The notes under the pieces: generated by a model
What the model saw: the letters and a program-made list of their open reading frames with translations, nothing else
Told to the model about the DNA's origin: nothing
The model's database searches: none
Position numbers and translations under genes: made by a program
Source of the DNA: Caulobacter sp. FWC2
GTDB lineage: Bacteria; Pseudomonadota; Alphaproteobacteria; Caulobacterales; Caulobacteraceae
Length of the DNA stretch: 64,000 bases
Direction of reading: 5' to 3'
NCBI RefSeq assembly: GCF_002742625.1
Contig: NZ_PEBF01000001.1
Coordinates: 2,666,001-2,730,000, forward strand
Shown here: in pieces, positions 1-7,385 of the stretch
Layout: every line of letters begins with the position of its first letter
Numbering within the stretch: position 1 is the stretch's first letter

Positions 1-262
1 CGATGCGGTTGAGCATTCGGGCGCGATCCGAGGGCGAGACCCGGGCCCAGGCCGCCTTGGCGCCGTGAGCGGCGTCGAGGGCGAGTTCCACGTCTTCAGG
101 CCCGGACGATGCGAAGGTGGCGATGGCGCGGCCATTGATCGGGCTATGGTCGGTGAATGAGGCGCCGCCGAGCGGCGCGACCCATCGTCCACCAATCCAG
201 TTGTCGTAGCGCTCGCGGAAGAGCGGCGTGGATTTGACGGTCTTGATGGCTTGCTCGAACAT
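1..262 (-). CDS. aldehyde dehydrogenase, N-terminal part (runs off window)
   Basis: Only the first 87 codons are inside the window. The protein starts MFEQAIKTVK and carries the NWIGGRWV segment at residues 21-28 followed by SPINGR. This is the usual opening of NAD(P)-dependent aldehyde dehydrogenases, which oxidise aldehydes to carboxylic acids in the cytoplasm. The catalytic Cys and Glu lie outside the window, so substrate cannot be judged. The ATG at 262 is preceded by GGAGGAG seven bases upstream. The gene reads away from the metal cluster and probably belongs to the neighbouring chromosome region. Confidence 0.85.
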   Translation of the reverse strand, partial: MFEQAIKTVKSTPLFRERYDNWIGGRWVAPLGGASFTDHSPINGRAIATFASSGPEDVELALDAAHGAKAAWARVSPSDRARMLNRI

Positions 263-362
263 GACGCCGCTCCTCCAATGGTGAGGTCGAACGGTATTTG
301 TCAGCCAGGCGGGGAGTGAATAGGTAGAGTCCGCAGAACTCACCCCCCAACCTTGACTTAAG

Positions 363-397
363 AAAAGCCCGCATCCCGATCACCGGGGCGGGCCTTT
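363..397 (-). terminator. intrinsic terminator for the 6427-417 operon
   Basis: On the minus strand an arm AAAGG-CCCGC pairs with GCGGG-CTTT across a short GC-rich loop and is followed by TTTTCTT. It lies about 20 bases after the stop codon at 417. The plus strand also has TTT after the stem, so it could act in both directions. Confidence 0.7.
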
Positions 398-416
398 CCT
401 CCTCATCAACGCCGTT

Positions 417-782
417 TTACATGTGGTCTTTCATCGGCATGGGCGCGTCCGGCTTATCAGCGGGCATGGCGGGCATGGCGGGCATCGTCTTGCCCTTGCA
501 GCCGGAGCCGTCGCTGCAGCCCATCTTCATGCCCGACGAGGCCGGCGGGTCCTTCTTGGGCGGCATGCCAGCCATGTTCGCCATGCCCGCCGCATGGTCC
601 TTCATCATCTGTTCGTGCATCTGGTCGCCGCCGTGCTGCATCCCTTGCTGATGCTGCGGGGTCGGCTTGGCGGCGGCGGCCGGCTTGGCCGGCATGGGCA
701 TCTTCATGTCGTCGTCGGCGTGTGCCGCCGATCCCAGCGCAAGAAGGCTGAGGGCGGCGATCAAGAGTGACGTCTTGCGCAT
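417..782 (-). CDS. Met/His-rich secreted protein, putative periplasmic metal chelator
   Basis: A 121-aa protein beginning MRKTSLLIAALSLLALG with a cleavable signal peptide ending near AHA. The mature part is low complexity with many Met, His, Lys and Pro residues (MKMPMP, HQQGMQHGGDQMHEQM, then MPAMPAMPADKP) and one C-x4-C pair (GCSDGSGC). Such composition fits Cu(I)/Ag(I) binding in the periplasm, but no family is recognised. The ATG at 782 has GGAG upstream and starts the signal peptide, so I prefer it to the longer frame. It is the last gene of the operon, directly before the terminator. Confidence 0.7.
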   Translation of the reverse strand: MRKTSLLIAALSLLALGSAAHADDDMKMPMPAKPAAAAKPTPQHQQGMQHGGDQMHEQMMKDHAAGMANMAGMPPKKDPPASSGMKMGCSDGSGCKGKTMPAMPAMPADKPDAPMPMKDHM

Positions 783-960
783 TGGGTTTCTCCAAGAAAA
801 AGGGGCCGTTCTTGGCTGAGGGAGCATGGTTTTCGCCCTCGGCCAGCTTGCGGTCAGCATGCGTGGCGGCGATCGGCGGCCATATACGTGGAGTTCACAT
901 CGACGATGCTCGTCCTACCGTTCGTCGCCAGAGCAACGGCGGCGAACCGGCCGTCGCCTC

Positions 961-1392
961 TCAATGACTGGTCATCGCCATCATCGCGCAGCTGGCCGCA
1001 CAGTCGCGGCAGCTGGCCGCGCATCGCTGCATCCGCACATCGTCGAAGCCGGCGCAGTTCTTCGAACAGGCCTCGCAGGCCTTGGCGCAGGCCTCGCAGA
1101 GGACCGTATGGATCGGCGATCCCCGCATCATCGACGTCGCCGTCGCCTGGCAGAGGTCGGCGCAATCCAGCAAGATCGCGATATGGCCCGGGGCGGCGTG
1201 GGCGCCGCCCTTCTCCAGGCTATGCCGGGACGTCTCCATGCACAGACGATAGGTGGCGAGGCAGGCGTCGATGCAGGCCTGCATCGACATGGCGCCCTGA
1301 CCAGGGGCCATGGTCGTGGGCTGGGCCCGGGCGGCGGCGGCAACGGCGGCGAGCGCCAAGCTCGAGACGAGAAGTCCGCGGCGGTCTTGCAT
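961..1392 (-). CDS. four-helix-bundle copper storage protein, Csp1-like, exported
   Basis: A 143-aa protein with an N-terminal DRRGLLVSS segment that resembles a twin-arginine signal, followed by a hydrophobic stretch and an ARA-like cleavage site. The mature part has 14 cysteines spaced as CxxxC or CxxC along predicted helices (ACIDAC, LDCADLC, CEACAKACEACSKNC, RCAASCRDCAASC). This is the pattern of the DUF326/Csp family. Known Csp1 proteins are Tat-exported tetrameric bundles that store many Cu(I) ions on inward-facing cysteines. Its place in this operon suggests buffering of periplasmic copper. Function is inferred from the cysteine pattern and export signal. Confidence 0.85.
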   Translation of the reverse strand: MQDRRGLLVSSLALAAVAAAARAQPTTMAPGQGAMSMQACIDACLATYRLCMETSRHSLEKGGAHAAPGHIAILLDCADLCQATATSMMRGSPIHTVLCEACAKACEACSKNCAGFDDVRMQRCAASCRDCAASCAMMAMTSH

Positions 1393-1405
1393 AGGGTGTC
1401 TCCGA

Positions 1406-1873
1406 TCAGGTTGACGAGGCGGCGGCGGGCGGCGTCGACGATGCTCCAGGCCTGCGCCCCCTGGTCGCCCCCCGTGCTTGGGACGAAGCCGCGACGGCCT
1501 CCCGGGCCATGCGCGTGTCCTGCCAGGGCCAATGGCCGTTGATCTCGACCCCGAGCGAGATACTGAGGAAGGTGCGCACCAGAACGAGTCCGGCCAGCAC
1601 GATCAGGTCATCGAGGGTGGGGTTGATGACCAGCGATTTGACGATGTCGCCCGCGACCAGGAATTCGAGACCGAGCAGGATGCTGCGGCCCAGGGCCGAG
1701 CGGAACGGGCTGTAGGCCTCGGAATGGTCGGCGCGCCAGGCGCGCTTGAGGAACAGGAAGGTGGCCAGGGCGGCCCCGGCCAAGATCGTCAGGGCGCCGG
1801 CCAGTTCGAGGACGACCACGGCCAGCTTGAAGAAGGCGCTGAGGATGTCGCCGGTAAAATCAGTGGTGATCAT
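1406..1873 (-). CDS. DUF1622 family membrane protein
   Basis: A 155-aa protein with three hydrophobic segments (around residues 15-42, 63-84 and 88-108) and a basic, Ala/Ser/Pro-rich tail. The segment ALGRSILLGLEFLVAGDIVK followed by a second helix and VEINGHWPW is typical of DUF1622 proteins, whose function is unknown. Its start codon lies inside the 3' end of the cytochrome c gene (14-base overlap), indicating translational coupling and a common transcript. It may be a structural partner of the electron-transfer proteins, but that is only suggested by position. Confidence 0.75.
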   Translation of the reverse strand: MITTDFTGDILSAFFKLAVVVLELAGALTILAGAALATFLFLKRAWRADHSEAYSPFRSALGRSILLGLEFLVAGDIVKSLVINPTLDDLIVLAGLVLVRTFLSISLGVEINGHWPWQDTRMAREAVAASSQARGATRGRRPGASSTPPAAASST

Positions 1874-2576
1874 ACCAGCCTCGCTTGCGGATGTTGTTGA
1901 AGCTGTCGGTCGTGTGACAGGCGGAGCATTGATCGACGCGCGCCTTCTCCCCGGCGACCCGTTGCGACACCATGCTAAAATGCATCATCTGGTGACTGGG
2001 CGGCGGCTTGTGGCATTCGGCGCATTGGGTCGAGTTGACCGAGGGATGCCGATACCCCTCGACGCGCCAACTGGTCACGCTGTGGCAACTGGCGCAGGTC
2101 TCCCCGAACAATCCCTGGTGCGGATCCCGCATTGAATGGCAACTGGCGCAGTCCAGGCTGGCGGTCCCGGCATTCCTGGCCACCGCCGGAATCCCCATGG
2201 GATGCTTCCAGACCTTCGGATCCAACAACGCCGGATGGTTCATGCGGGCGAGGCTACGGCCGCCGTCGTGCTCGACGTGGCACGATGTGCACTCGGCGAC
2301 GGTCGCGTGGAACTGGGTCGACTGCTTGCCGCCGAAATCCTGCCCGGCATGGCAGCTCAGGCAGGTTTTCGTCTCCACGCCCTTCAGCGGCGTGTGGCAG
2401 GTCGTGCATTGACCGGCGAAGGTCTGGTGGGCCGCGGAGAGCGGCCCTGGTGAAACAAGACCTTCGATCATGCCGCTGTTGGCCGGCGTATTCGTCCGCA
2501 TGACCGCCGGCAAGCCGACCACAACGACCAGCAGCGCCGCGATGAACAGGCCATAGAACAGCGTCGATCGCTTCAT
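1860..2576 (-). CDS. heptaheme cytochrome c, membrane-anchored or periplasmic
   Basis: A 238-aa protein beginning MKRSTLFYGLFIAALL, so it has an N-terminal signal or anchor. Seven CxxCH heme-c sites are at about residues 57-61, 72-76, 96-100, 143-147, 161-165, 185-189 and 217-221, with extra His residues available as distal ligands. This resembles class III or NrfB/doxX-type multiheme electron carriers. Its ATG overlaps the stop of the upstream cytochrome b gene by four bases, so the two are probably made together. I infer that it takes electrons from the membrane cytochrome b and passes them to a periplasmic acceptor or metal. The longer frame upstream of 2576 is rejected because the signal peptide starts here. 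Confidence 0.88.
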   Translation of the reverse strand: MKRSTLFYGLFIAALLVVVVGLPAVMRTNTPANSGMIEGLVSPGPLSAAHQTFAGQCTTCHTPLKGVETKTCLSCHAGQDFGGKQSTQFHATVAECTSCHVEHDGGRSLARMNHPALLDPKVWKHPMGIPAVARNAGTASLDCASCHSMRDPHQGLFGETCASCHSVTSWRVEGYRHPSVNSTQCAECHKPPPSHQMMHFSMVSQRVAGEKARVDQCSACHTTDSFNNIRKRGWYDHH

Positions 2577-3301
2577 AGCCAACGCAGCCCGTAATAGAGG
2601 GCCGCCCCGACGTGGAGCAGGATCAGCCCATAGAGAATGACCCCGGCCACGATATGCAGCAGGCGCCACTTGGCGAACAGCGAACTGGTCGCGGCTTCCG
2701 CCCGAACGGCGTATTCGCTGTCCGACAGCGCGGCGGCCAGCGTCGCCTTGTCGGCGGGCGCCGGCGCCGCGGGCGGGTCACCCGGCCTGAACAACAAGCG
2801 GGCCAGCCGACCGAGTTGGCGCGGCGGCGGCTCCACGCCCGTGGGCGGCGGCGGCAGGTTCAGATAGGCCGCCTTGAGCGAGGCCAGCTCGGTCTTGCGC
2901 CCGCGCAGCGCCCGCGCCAGCTCGGCCAGGAGAAATCGGCCAACGAACCCGCTCAGGACGGTGAGCAGCAGGAGGCCGGTCAGCATCACCCCGAGGGGAC
3001 TGTCGAGCTTGTGCGCCGCGTGAAGCAGGGCGAGCAGCGGCGCGAGCACGCCGGCGTAGACGTGGACCGCCAAGAGGGTCGGCTTGGCCACAAATCTCGA
3101 CAGGAACCGGTCGACAGCGCCGATGTGCTTGGCCGCCACATAGGGGAGCGTCAGCAACATCATCAGCACGGCGAGAACGCCAAGCATGCCGCCGGCGAAG
3201 CTGCCCGGAAACCGCGACGAGACGTGGATCATGAACCCCAGCGGGAAGACGAGGATGAAGCCCGCGAGCAGCGCCACGAGGATGTCGCCACGCTCGCGCA
3301 T
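2573..3301 (-). CDS. diheme cytochrome b-like integral membrane protein
   Basis: A 242-aa protein with about five transmembrane helices (roughly residues 8-27, 36-57, 75-97, 103-124 and 212-237). Two helices carry His pairs with identical H-x13-H spacing, H80/H94 and H216/H230. This is the arrangement that holds two b hemes across the membrane in cytochrome b and ferric-reductase-like proteins. A Pro-rich cytoplasmic or periplasmic loop separates them. The start overlaps the stop of the reductase gene by one base (TGATG) and the end overlaps the heptaheme cytochrome start. Inference: it carries electrons from the reductase across the inner membrane. Confidence 0.8.
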   Translation of the reverse strand: MRERGDILVALLAGFILVFPLGFMIHVSSRFPGSFAGGMLGVLAVLMMLLTLPYVAAKHIGAVDRFLSRFVAKPTLLAVHVYAGVLAPLLALLHAAHKLDSPLGVMLTGLLLLTVLSGFVGRFLLAELARALRGRKTELASLKAAYLNLPPPPTGVEPPPRQLGRLARLLFRPGDPPAAPAPADKATLAAALSDSEYAVRAEAATSSLFAKWRLLHIVAGVILYGLILLHVGAALYYGLRWL

Positions 3302-5307
3302 CAGGCTTCGACCACGAGCGGCTTGCCGGTCGTCTTAGCCTGGCAGGCGAGGATGTAGCCCTGGACCTTGTCCTCCGGCGCGAGGCCGGACTCAACGGCC
3401 ATGGTGACCTCGCCGTCGATGAGCTTGGTGACGCAGACGCCGCATTCGCCGACACGGCAGGAGTAAGGAATCTCGACTCCCGCGCCTTCGGCGGCTTCGA
3501 GCACCGTCTGGGTGGCGGGCAGCGGCGCCGAGACCCCGGAAACCGAAAAGGTGATGGTGGCGGCTAAGGTTTCCGCCCCCCCTGCGGGCGGCGGCGTTGG
3601 CGTCGGGCCGGGCTTGCCCACGGCCGGGGCGACGGTCGCGGCTTGGGCCGGCGGCTCGAGCGGATCGATCGGCAGGGACGCCGGCCCGAACGCCTCGGTA
3701 TGGAGCTGCGCCTCGGGGACGCCAAGCTCGGCGAGTTGGGCCTTCATGGCCGCCATCATGGCCGGCGGACCGCAAAGGTGAATGCGGCGGCGCGCGAGGT
3801 CCGGGACCACGCTGGTGAGCATCTCCTTGGTGATCGGCCCTTCGGCCCCATGCCACACGGTGCCGGGCGCCCGGTGCATGGCGGCGAAGACGTGCAGGTT
3901 CTCGTGGCGGCGTTCGAGGCGCTCGATGTCCTCGCGGAAGGCAAATTCTTCGGTCGACCGTGCGCCGTAGAGGAAGAAGATCTCGCCTGGCCAGGCGGTG
4001 TCAGTGAGATAGCGCAGGACCGACATCATCGGCGTGATCCCGACGCCGCCGGCGATGAGCACGACGCTGTCAGCGTCGGTCCCCGTGAAGGTGAAGGCGC
4101 CAAAGGGGCCAGAGATTTTGACTAACTCTCCGACCTTCACGTGATCGTGGAGAAAGCGCGAGACAGCGCCCTGCTCTTCGCGCTTCACGGAGAGTTCGAC
4201 ATGGGCGCGCTGGGTCGGGGATGAGGCGATGGTGTACGACCGGCGCGCGGTCTTGCCAGGCTCGGGCTCCACCTCGACCTGGAGAAACTGCCCGGGAAGA
4301 AAGTCGAACGGCAGCCGGTCGGCGGCCGGGTCGGCGAGCCGGAAGGTCAAGATGGTCGGCGTTTCGCGCAGGATCTGCGCGACTCGCAACGCGCCGGTCC
4401 AGCTTCTTGGCTTGCGCGGCGTCGCGCCGGACGGGTCCAAGGCGCTGCTTGGGGCCACAGCCTTCGCCCCGCCTGGCGCGACGGTCGCGGCCGGAGCCGG
4501 CGCGGCGGCTTTTCGGTCGTTTCCAGCCGCGGCCGAGACCGCCGTGGCGCCTGGCGCAGCCGGCGCCCCGGCGACGATCTTGCGGATGCGTTGCAGGCGA
4601 AACAGTTGCAGGGCGATGAGGCTGGCGCTGACGAGCGTCAGAAATAACATCAGCAGCAGATGCGCCGGCGAAATCCCGAACGGATGGGCGGCGTGCTCGC
4701 CCGATAGGACCGTGCCGACCGAAAGCTGCGTCCGGAACCAATTGGTCGCAACGTTCGGTCCCGAGGTCTCGCCTTCCAGAGCGCTCTTCGCGGCCGCGCT
4801 GCTGGCGTAGAGATCGGCGCCCTCTCGAAGCTTCCGCGCCGCCGCCGCACGGGCGGTCGAATTGGAGGCGTGCATGCCTTCGGCGGCGCCCTCGCCCGCG
4901 AGGACAAGGCCGTTGTGGACCCGCGCCTCCGCGTCTCGCGCCAGCGCTTGGCGGGCCTCAGAATCGAGGCCTGGTAGGCCCAGCAGGCGCGAGAAGAACG
5001 GACCGTTGTTCTGGCCGGGGCCGCAACAGCCCGCCATCTGGTCCATCTTCTCCATCATCCCCCCCATCCCCGCCATGGCGGCGTCCTGGGGCGCGCCCGC
5101 CCCCGGCATGGCGGTGGTTGGCATGGCGGGTGTCGGCATGGCGGAGGCGGACGCGGGCGCCATCGCGCCAGGCGCGGCTGGGTCGGCGGCCACGGGATGA
5201 TGGGCGGCGTGCTCGTCAGCGTCCTGCGCCGGCACCGGCGCCGCGGCGGCGACGACGACCAAAAGCGCGACCGCGAGCAGACCTGAAAGGGTTGTCGGTA
5301 AGCGCAT
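3301..5307 (-). CDS. membrane-anchored FNR-type flavin reductase with C-terminal [2Fe-2S] ferredoxin domain
   Basis: A 668-aa fusion. Residues 1-28 are a signal peptide. Residues 30-210 form a Met/His-rich exported region with CC at 94-95. A membrane helix spans about 215-236. From about 305 comes a ferredoxin-reductase module with the FAD motif RRSYTIASS (355-363), the nucleotide site GGVGITPMM (420-428) and CGPP (512-515). The C-terminus is a plant-type [2Fe-2S] domain with C617, C622, C625 and C655. The predicted topology puts the redox domains in the cytoplasm and the metal-binding part outside. It should oxidise NAD(P)H and feed the cytochrome b encoded next. The fusion of a periplasmic metal-binding segment to this reductase is unusual. 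Confidence 0.85.
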   Translation of the reverse strand: MRLPTTLSGLLAVALLVVVAAAAPVPAQDADEHAAHHPVAADPAAPGAMAPASASAMPTPAMPTTAMPGAGAPQDAAMAGMGGMMEKMDQMAGCCGPGQNNGPFFSRLLGLPGLDSEARQALARDAEARVHNGLVLAGEGAAEGMHASNSTARAAAARKLREGADLYASSAAAKSALEGETSGPNVATNWFRTQLSVGTVLSGEHAAHPFGISPAHLLLMLFLTLVSASLIALQLFRLQRIRKIVAGAPAAPGATAVSAAAGNDRKAAAPAPAATVAPGGAKAVAPSSALDPSGATPRKPRSWTGALRVAQILRETPTILTFRLADPAADRLPFDFLPGQFLQVEVEPEPGKTARRSYTIASSPTQRAHVELSVKREEQGAVSRFLHDHVKVGELVKISGPFGAFTFTGTDADSVVLIAGGVGITPMMSVLRYLTDTAWPGEIFFLYGARSTEEFAFREDIERLERRHENLHVFAAMHRAPGTVWHGAEGPITKEMLTSVVPDLARRRIHLCGPPAMMAAMKAQLAELGVPEAQLHTEAFGPASLPIDPLEPPAQAATVAPAVGKPGPTPTPPPAGGAETLAATITFSVSGVSAPLPATQTVLEAAEGAGVEIPYSCRVGECGVCVTKLIDGEVTMAVESGLAPEDKVQGYILACQAKTTGKPLVVEA

Positions 5308-5329
5308 CGATGGCCCCCGCCCCCCAGGC

Positions 5330-5668
5330 TCACATGTGCTTCATCGGCGCGGGCGGGCTGTCGGCGGGCGGCGGCGCGTCGGGCTTGGCGGCGCCCGCGC
5401 GCATGTCGGCATGATCCATCGCCTGTTTGTGATGATGTTCCATGTCGGCGACCTCGTTGCCGGTCCCATCGGCGGGCTGGGCCGACGCATCAGCGGGCGA
5501 AGGCGGCGGCGTCGATCCGACGGGGTTCGTCGTGCTCGCGGTAGCGGCCGCCGGTGTGTTGGCGGTCGAGGTTGAGCTGTCGCGGTTGCAGCCGGCGAGT
5601 GCGAGTCCCGCCATGACCGCCACGCCGCTGATCAGCAGCGATCGGCAGTTGCCGTTGATTGTCATCAA
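5330..5668 (-). CDS. His/Met-rich lipoprotein, putative metal-binding
   Basis: A 112-aa protein with a lipobox LAGC at about residues 24-27, so it should be lipid-anchored after cleavage. The mature part is Ala/Pro/Thr-rich and ends with His and Met clusters (MEHHHKQAMDHADM and PMKHM). These are suitable for binding soft metals in the periplasm. No family is recognised. It lies 22 bases upstream of the reductase gene in the same operon, and the His/Met pattern resembles the exported part of that reductase. Confidence 0.7.
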   Translation of the reverse strand: MMTINGNCRSLLISGVAVMAGLALAGCNRDSSTSTANTPAAATASTTNPVGSTPPPSPADASAQPADGTGNEVADMEHHHKQAMDHADMRAGAAKPDAPPPADSPPAPMKHM

Positions 5669-5727
5669 GGTCTTCCTTTTGCGAACGTGTGGTCCGGGTG
5701 ACCAGAGCGCTGATCACCCGGCGCCGA

Positions 5728-5949
5728 TCATTTCGACTGCCGCAGGATCTGCCGGCAGCGATCGTGCGAGAGGTTCATGGGGTTGCGCCCCTGTCCCTTC
5801 ATCTCCGAGTGATCGTGTCGGTCGGCGACCCCCATATCGCTCTCCATCTGACGACAGCTGGCGATCTGGCTCTCGGTCGGCGCCGTGGTGGCGCAAGCGC
5901 TGAGAAGCGTGGCGGCTGCAAGGGCTGCAGCAACTGCATAAGTCTTCAT
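5728..5949 (-). CDS. small lipoprotein with paired cysteines
   Basis: A 73-aa protein whose signal peptide MKTYAVAAALAAATLLSAC ends in a lipobox (LSAC). The mature domain has two further cysteines (ASCRQMESDM and HDRCRQIL) and a DRHDHSEMKGQG centre. The ATG at 5949 is chosen because GAAGGA sits six bases upstream, while the ATG two codons earlier is too close to it. It follows the MerR-type regulator after 16 bases. I do not recognise a family; similar small lipoproteins occur in copper clusters, so metal binding is a guess. Confidence 0.65.
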   Translation of the reverse strand: MKTYAVAAALAAATLLSACATTAPTESQIASCRQMESDMGVADRHDHSEMKGQGRNPMNLSHDRCRQILRQSK

Positions 5950-5965
5950 GGTCATTCCTTCGCTG

Positions 5966-6427
5966 TCAGGTTTCACGGTTCTTCTCCCCCCTCGTCGTTT
6001 CTGGCTTCGCCGCGGCGCGGGCGCGGGGCCTCGCCGAAATGAAGGCCAGGATCGGGCAGTCGCGGGTTGGGGCCTCGCCCGGACACGCCGCAGCCAGCCC
6101 CTCTAGAATCGTTCGGATAAGGTTGAGCTCATCCACGCGCGTCTCCGCCTGGCGGATCTTGTCGCACGTGATCGCGAGCACAGCCGTAGCTCTGGCGGTG
6201 TCAGACGTCTGTAGGGTGAGAAGCTCGCTGGTTTCGGCGAGCGTGAAGCCCAACCCCTGTCCCGAACGGATGAATCTGAGCCGGAGAAGATCGTCGTCGC
6301 CGTAGAGCCGATAGCCCGCGCCCGACCGACCCGGCGAAAGCAGCAAACCCGTCCGTTCGTAGTAGCGAATGGTGTCGCGGCTGACACCCGCGGCCGTAGC
6401 CAGTTCGCCGATTTTAAACTTTCCCAT
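5966..6427 (-). CDS. MerR-family metal-responsive regulator
   Basis: A 153-aa protein with the MerR winged helix-turn-helix at the N-terminus (KIGELATAAGVSRDTIRYYE) and a dimerisation helix. A C-terminal metal-loop pattern with C-x8-C (CPGEAPTRDC) is followed by PIL. The Cys that Zn/Hg sensors carry near residue 79 is absent; there is a Cys at 88 instead. The inducing metal therefore cannot be assigned, although the Csp1-like and Met-rich operon partners suggest copper or silver. It is the first gene of the operon and probably activates its own promoter at 6449-6470. Confidence 0.88.
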   Translation of the reverse strand: MGKFKIGELATAAGVSRDTIRYYERTGLLLSPGRSGAGYRLYGDDDLLRLRFIRSGQGLGFTLAETSELLTLQTSDTARATAVLAITCDKIRQAETRVDELNLIRTILEGLAAACPGEAPTRDCPILAFISARPRARAAAKPETTRGEKNRET

Positions 6428-6448
6428 GGCATCCGCCCCTTCTGCAGG

Positions 6449-6470
6449 TTGGACCGTGGTCCAAGGTCAA
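6449..6470 (-). promoter_or_regulatory. MerR-type promoter/operator of the cytochrome-Csp1 operon
   Basis: On the minus strand a -35 element TTGACC (6470-6465) is directly followed by the perfect dyad TTGGACCACGGTCCAA (6464-6449). This is the overlong-spacer arrangement typical of MerR activators. It points into the regulator gene at 6427 and there is no comparable plus-strand promoter, so one site should control the whole 6427-417 operon. Confidence 0.75.
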
Positions 6471-6538
6471 GCGAGGCATGCGGGGTTTGCTCAAGGTTTC
6501 TGAGCTAAGGCCCCGGTCGATGTCCTGCTCGGCGGAAG

Positions 6539-6559
6539 GGGGGGCGGACGCCGCCCCCC
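6539..6559. other. very GC-rich hairpin after the 6566-6916 gene
   Basis: GGGGGGCGG and CCGCCCCCC form a nine-base stem with an ACG loop, seven bases past the stop of the minus-strand gene. There is no T-run, so it may pause or stabilise the transcript rather than act as a classical terminator. Confidence 0.45.
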
Positions 6560-6565
6560 GATGGA

Positions 6566-6916
6566 TCAGTTGCGAACGAGTTCGACGATGTCGTGCTTGG
6601 CGGCGGCGCCGTCGGCGACGCGCACATGGGCGAAGTGTTCGTCGAAGATATGGTCGATCGTCACGTGGCCGACGAGATCACGGCGATACGACGGGGGACC
6701 CTTTGCTGGGCCCGGAAGGGTCTTGACCCGATAGACCTCCAGGCTTTGGCCAACTTCAGCCCCATCGGCCTTGCCGATGCAGATGACCGTGCCGGTGCTG
6801 TCGGCCTGGACGATCGAGCCCCGCATGAAGAAGGTGTGGCCGATGCCCTGGGCCAGGACGGGGGTGGCGGCCAGCATCGCGACGCCAGCCAGAGCCGCTA
6901 CGATCGACTTTTTCAC
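6566..6916 (-). CDS. secreted hypothetical protein
   Basis: A 116-aa protein with a signal peptide (starting KKSIVAALAGVAML, cleavage near VLA). The mature part is a small beta-rich domain (GSIVQADSTGTVICIGKADG, then GQSLEVYRVK and HVRVADGAAAKHDIVELV). The start is taken as GTG at 6916 because AAAGGAGA precedes it by six bases and the signal peptide begins there; the upstream extension looks non-coding. No recognised family. It stands alone between the regulator operon and the acyltransferase, and a strong inverted repeat lies about 90 bases upstream. Confidence 0.65.
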   Translation of the reverse strand: MKKSIVAALAGVAMLAATPVLAQGIGHTFFMRGSIVQADSTGTVICIGKADGAEVGQSLEVYRVKTLPGPAKGPPSYRRDLVGHVTIDHIFDEHFAHVRVADGAAAKHDIVELVRN

Positions 6917-7385
6917 GATTGTCTCCTTTGAAGTTGAGCCGCTCGGAGAGACCGAGGGGAATGAGGTTTCCTTCCCCACCAGGACTAAGGTCCCGGGTCC
7001 CGGGTCTGAATACGTAGATGTCACATCGCGTATTTTTCGAGGATCTCTTCAAATGGCGCCGGCGAGCCTCACCGATCTTTCAAGCTGCTTTCGCCGGTGG
7101 TTTCGTCGTCGCCAATGGTCGTCGCCAAAGGGAGCGCGTCGGCAACGGGCCACGACTGCGGGGCAGGAGCTCGATGGTCCGCGGCCTCACCCACCCAGCT
7201 GCAGTACGCGCCAGCGCGCGTAGCCCCGCCCAGCCAGGTGCGCGTCGGCCGGTTGGGCGGGGCTGCGGCGCGAACCTTCCCATAATGGGCAAGGTCTTGA
7301 AACCAAAGGCGATTCTCAAGCTGTTAGGTAGTTCGGCGCTAGGCTTGGCCATGACCGTCGGCCCAGCGCCGCGACACCAGGCCCG
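6917..7385. other. intergenic region, no convincing gene
   Basis: This 469-base gap between two divergent genes holds a short tandem GTCCCGG repeat near 6990 and a long inverted repeat at 7009-7034. The reading frames that cross it have no ribosome-binding site and no recognisable domain. It presumably contains the promoters of both flanking genes. Confidence 0.5.
7009..7037. promoter_or_regulatory. long inverted repeat, operator or terminator-like
   Basis: AATACG and CGTATT flank an inner pair GATGT/ACATC, giving an almost continuous 11-base stem, followed on the plus strand by TTT. No plus-strand gene ends before it, so a regulatory dyad for the minus-strand gene starting at 6916 is more likely than a terminator. 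Confidence 0.4.
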
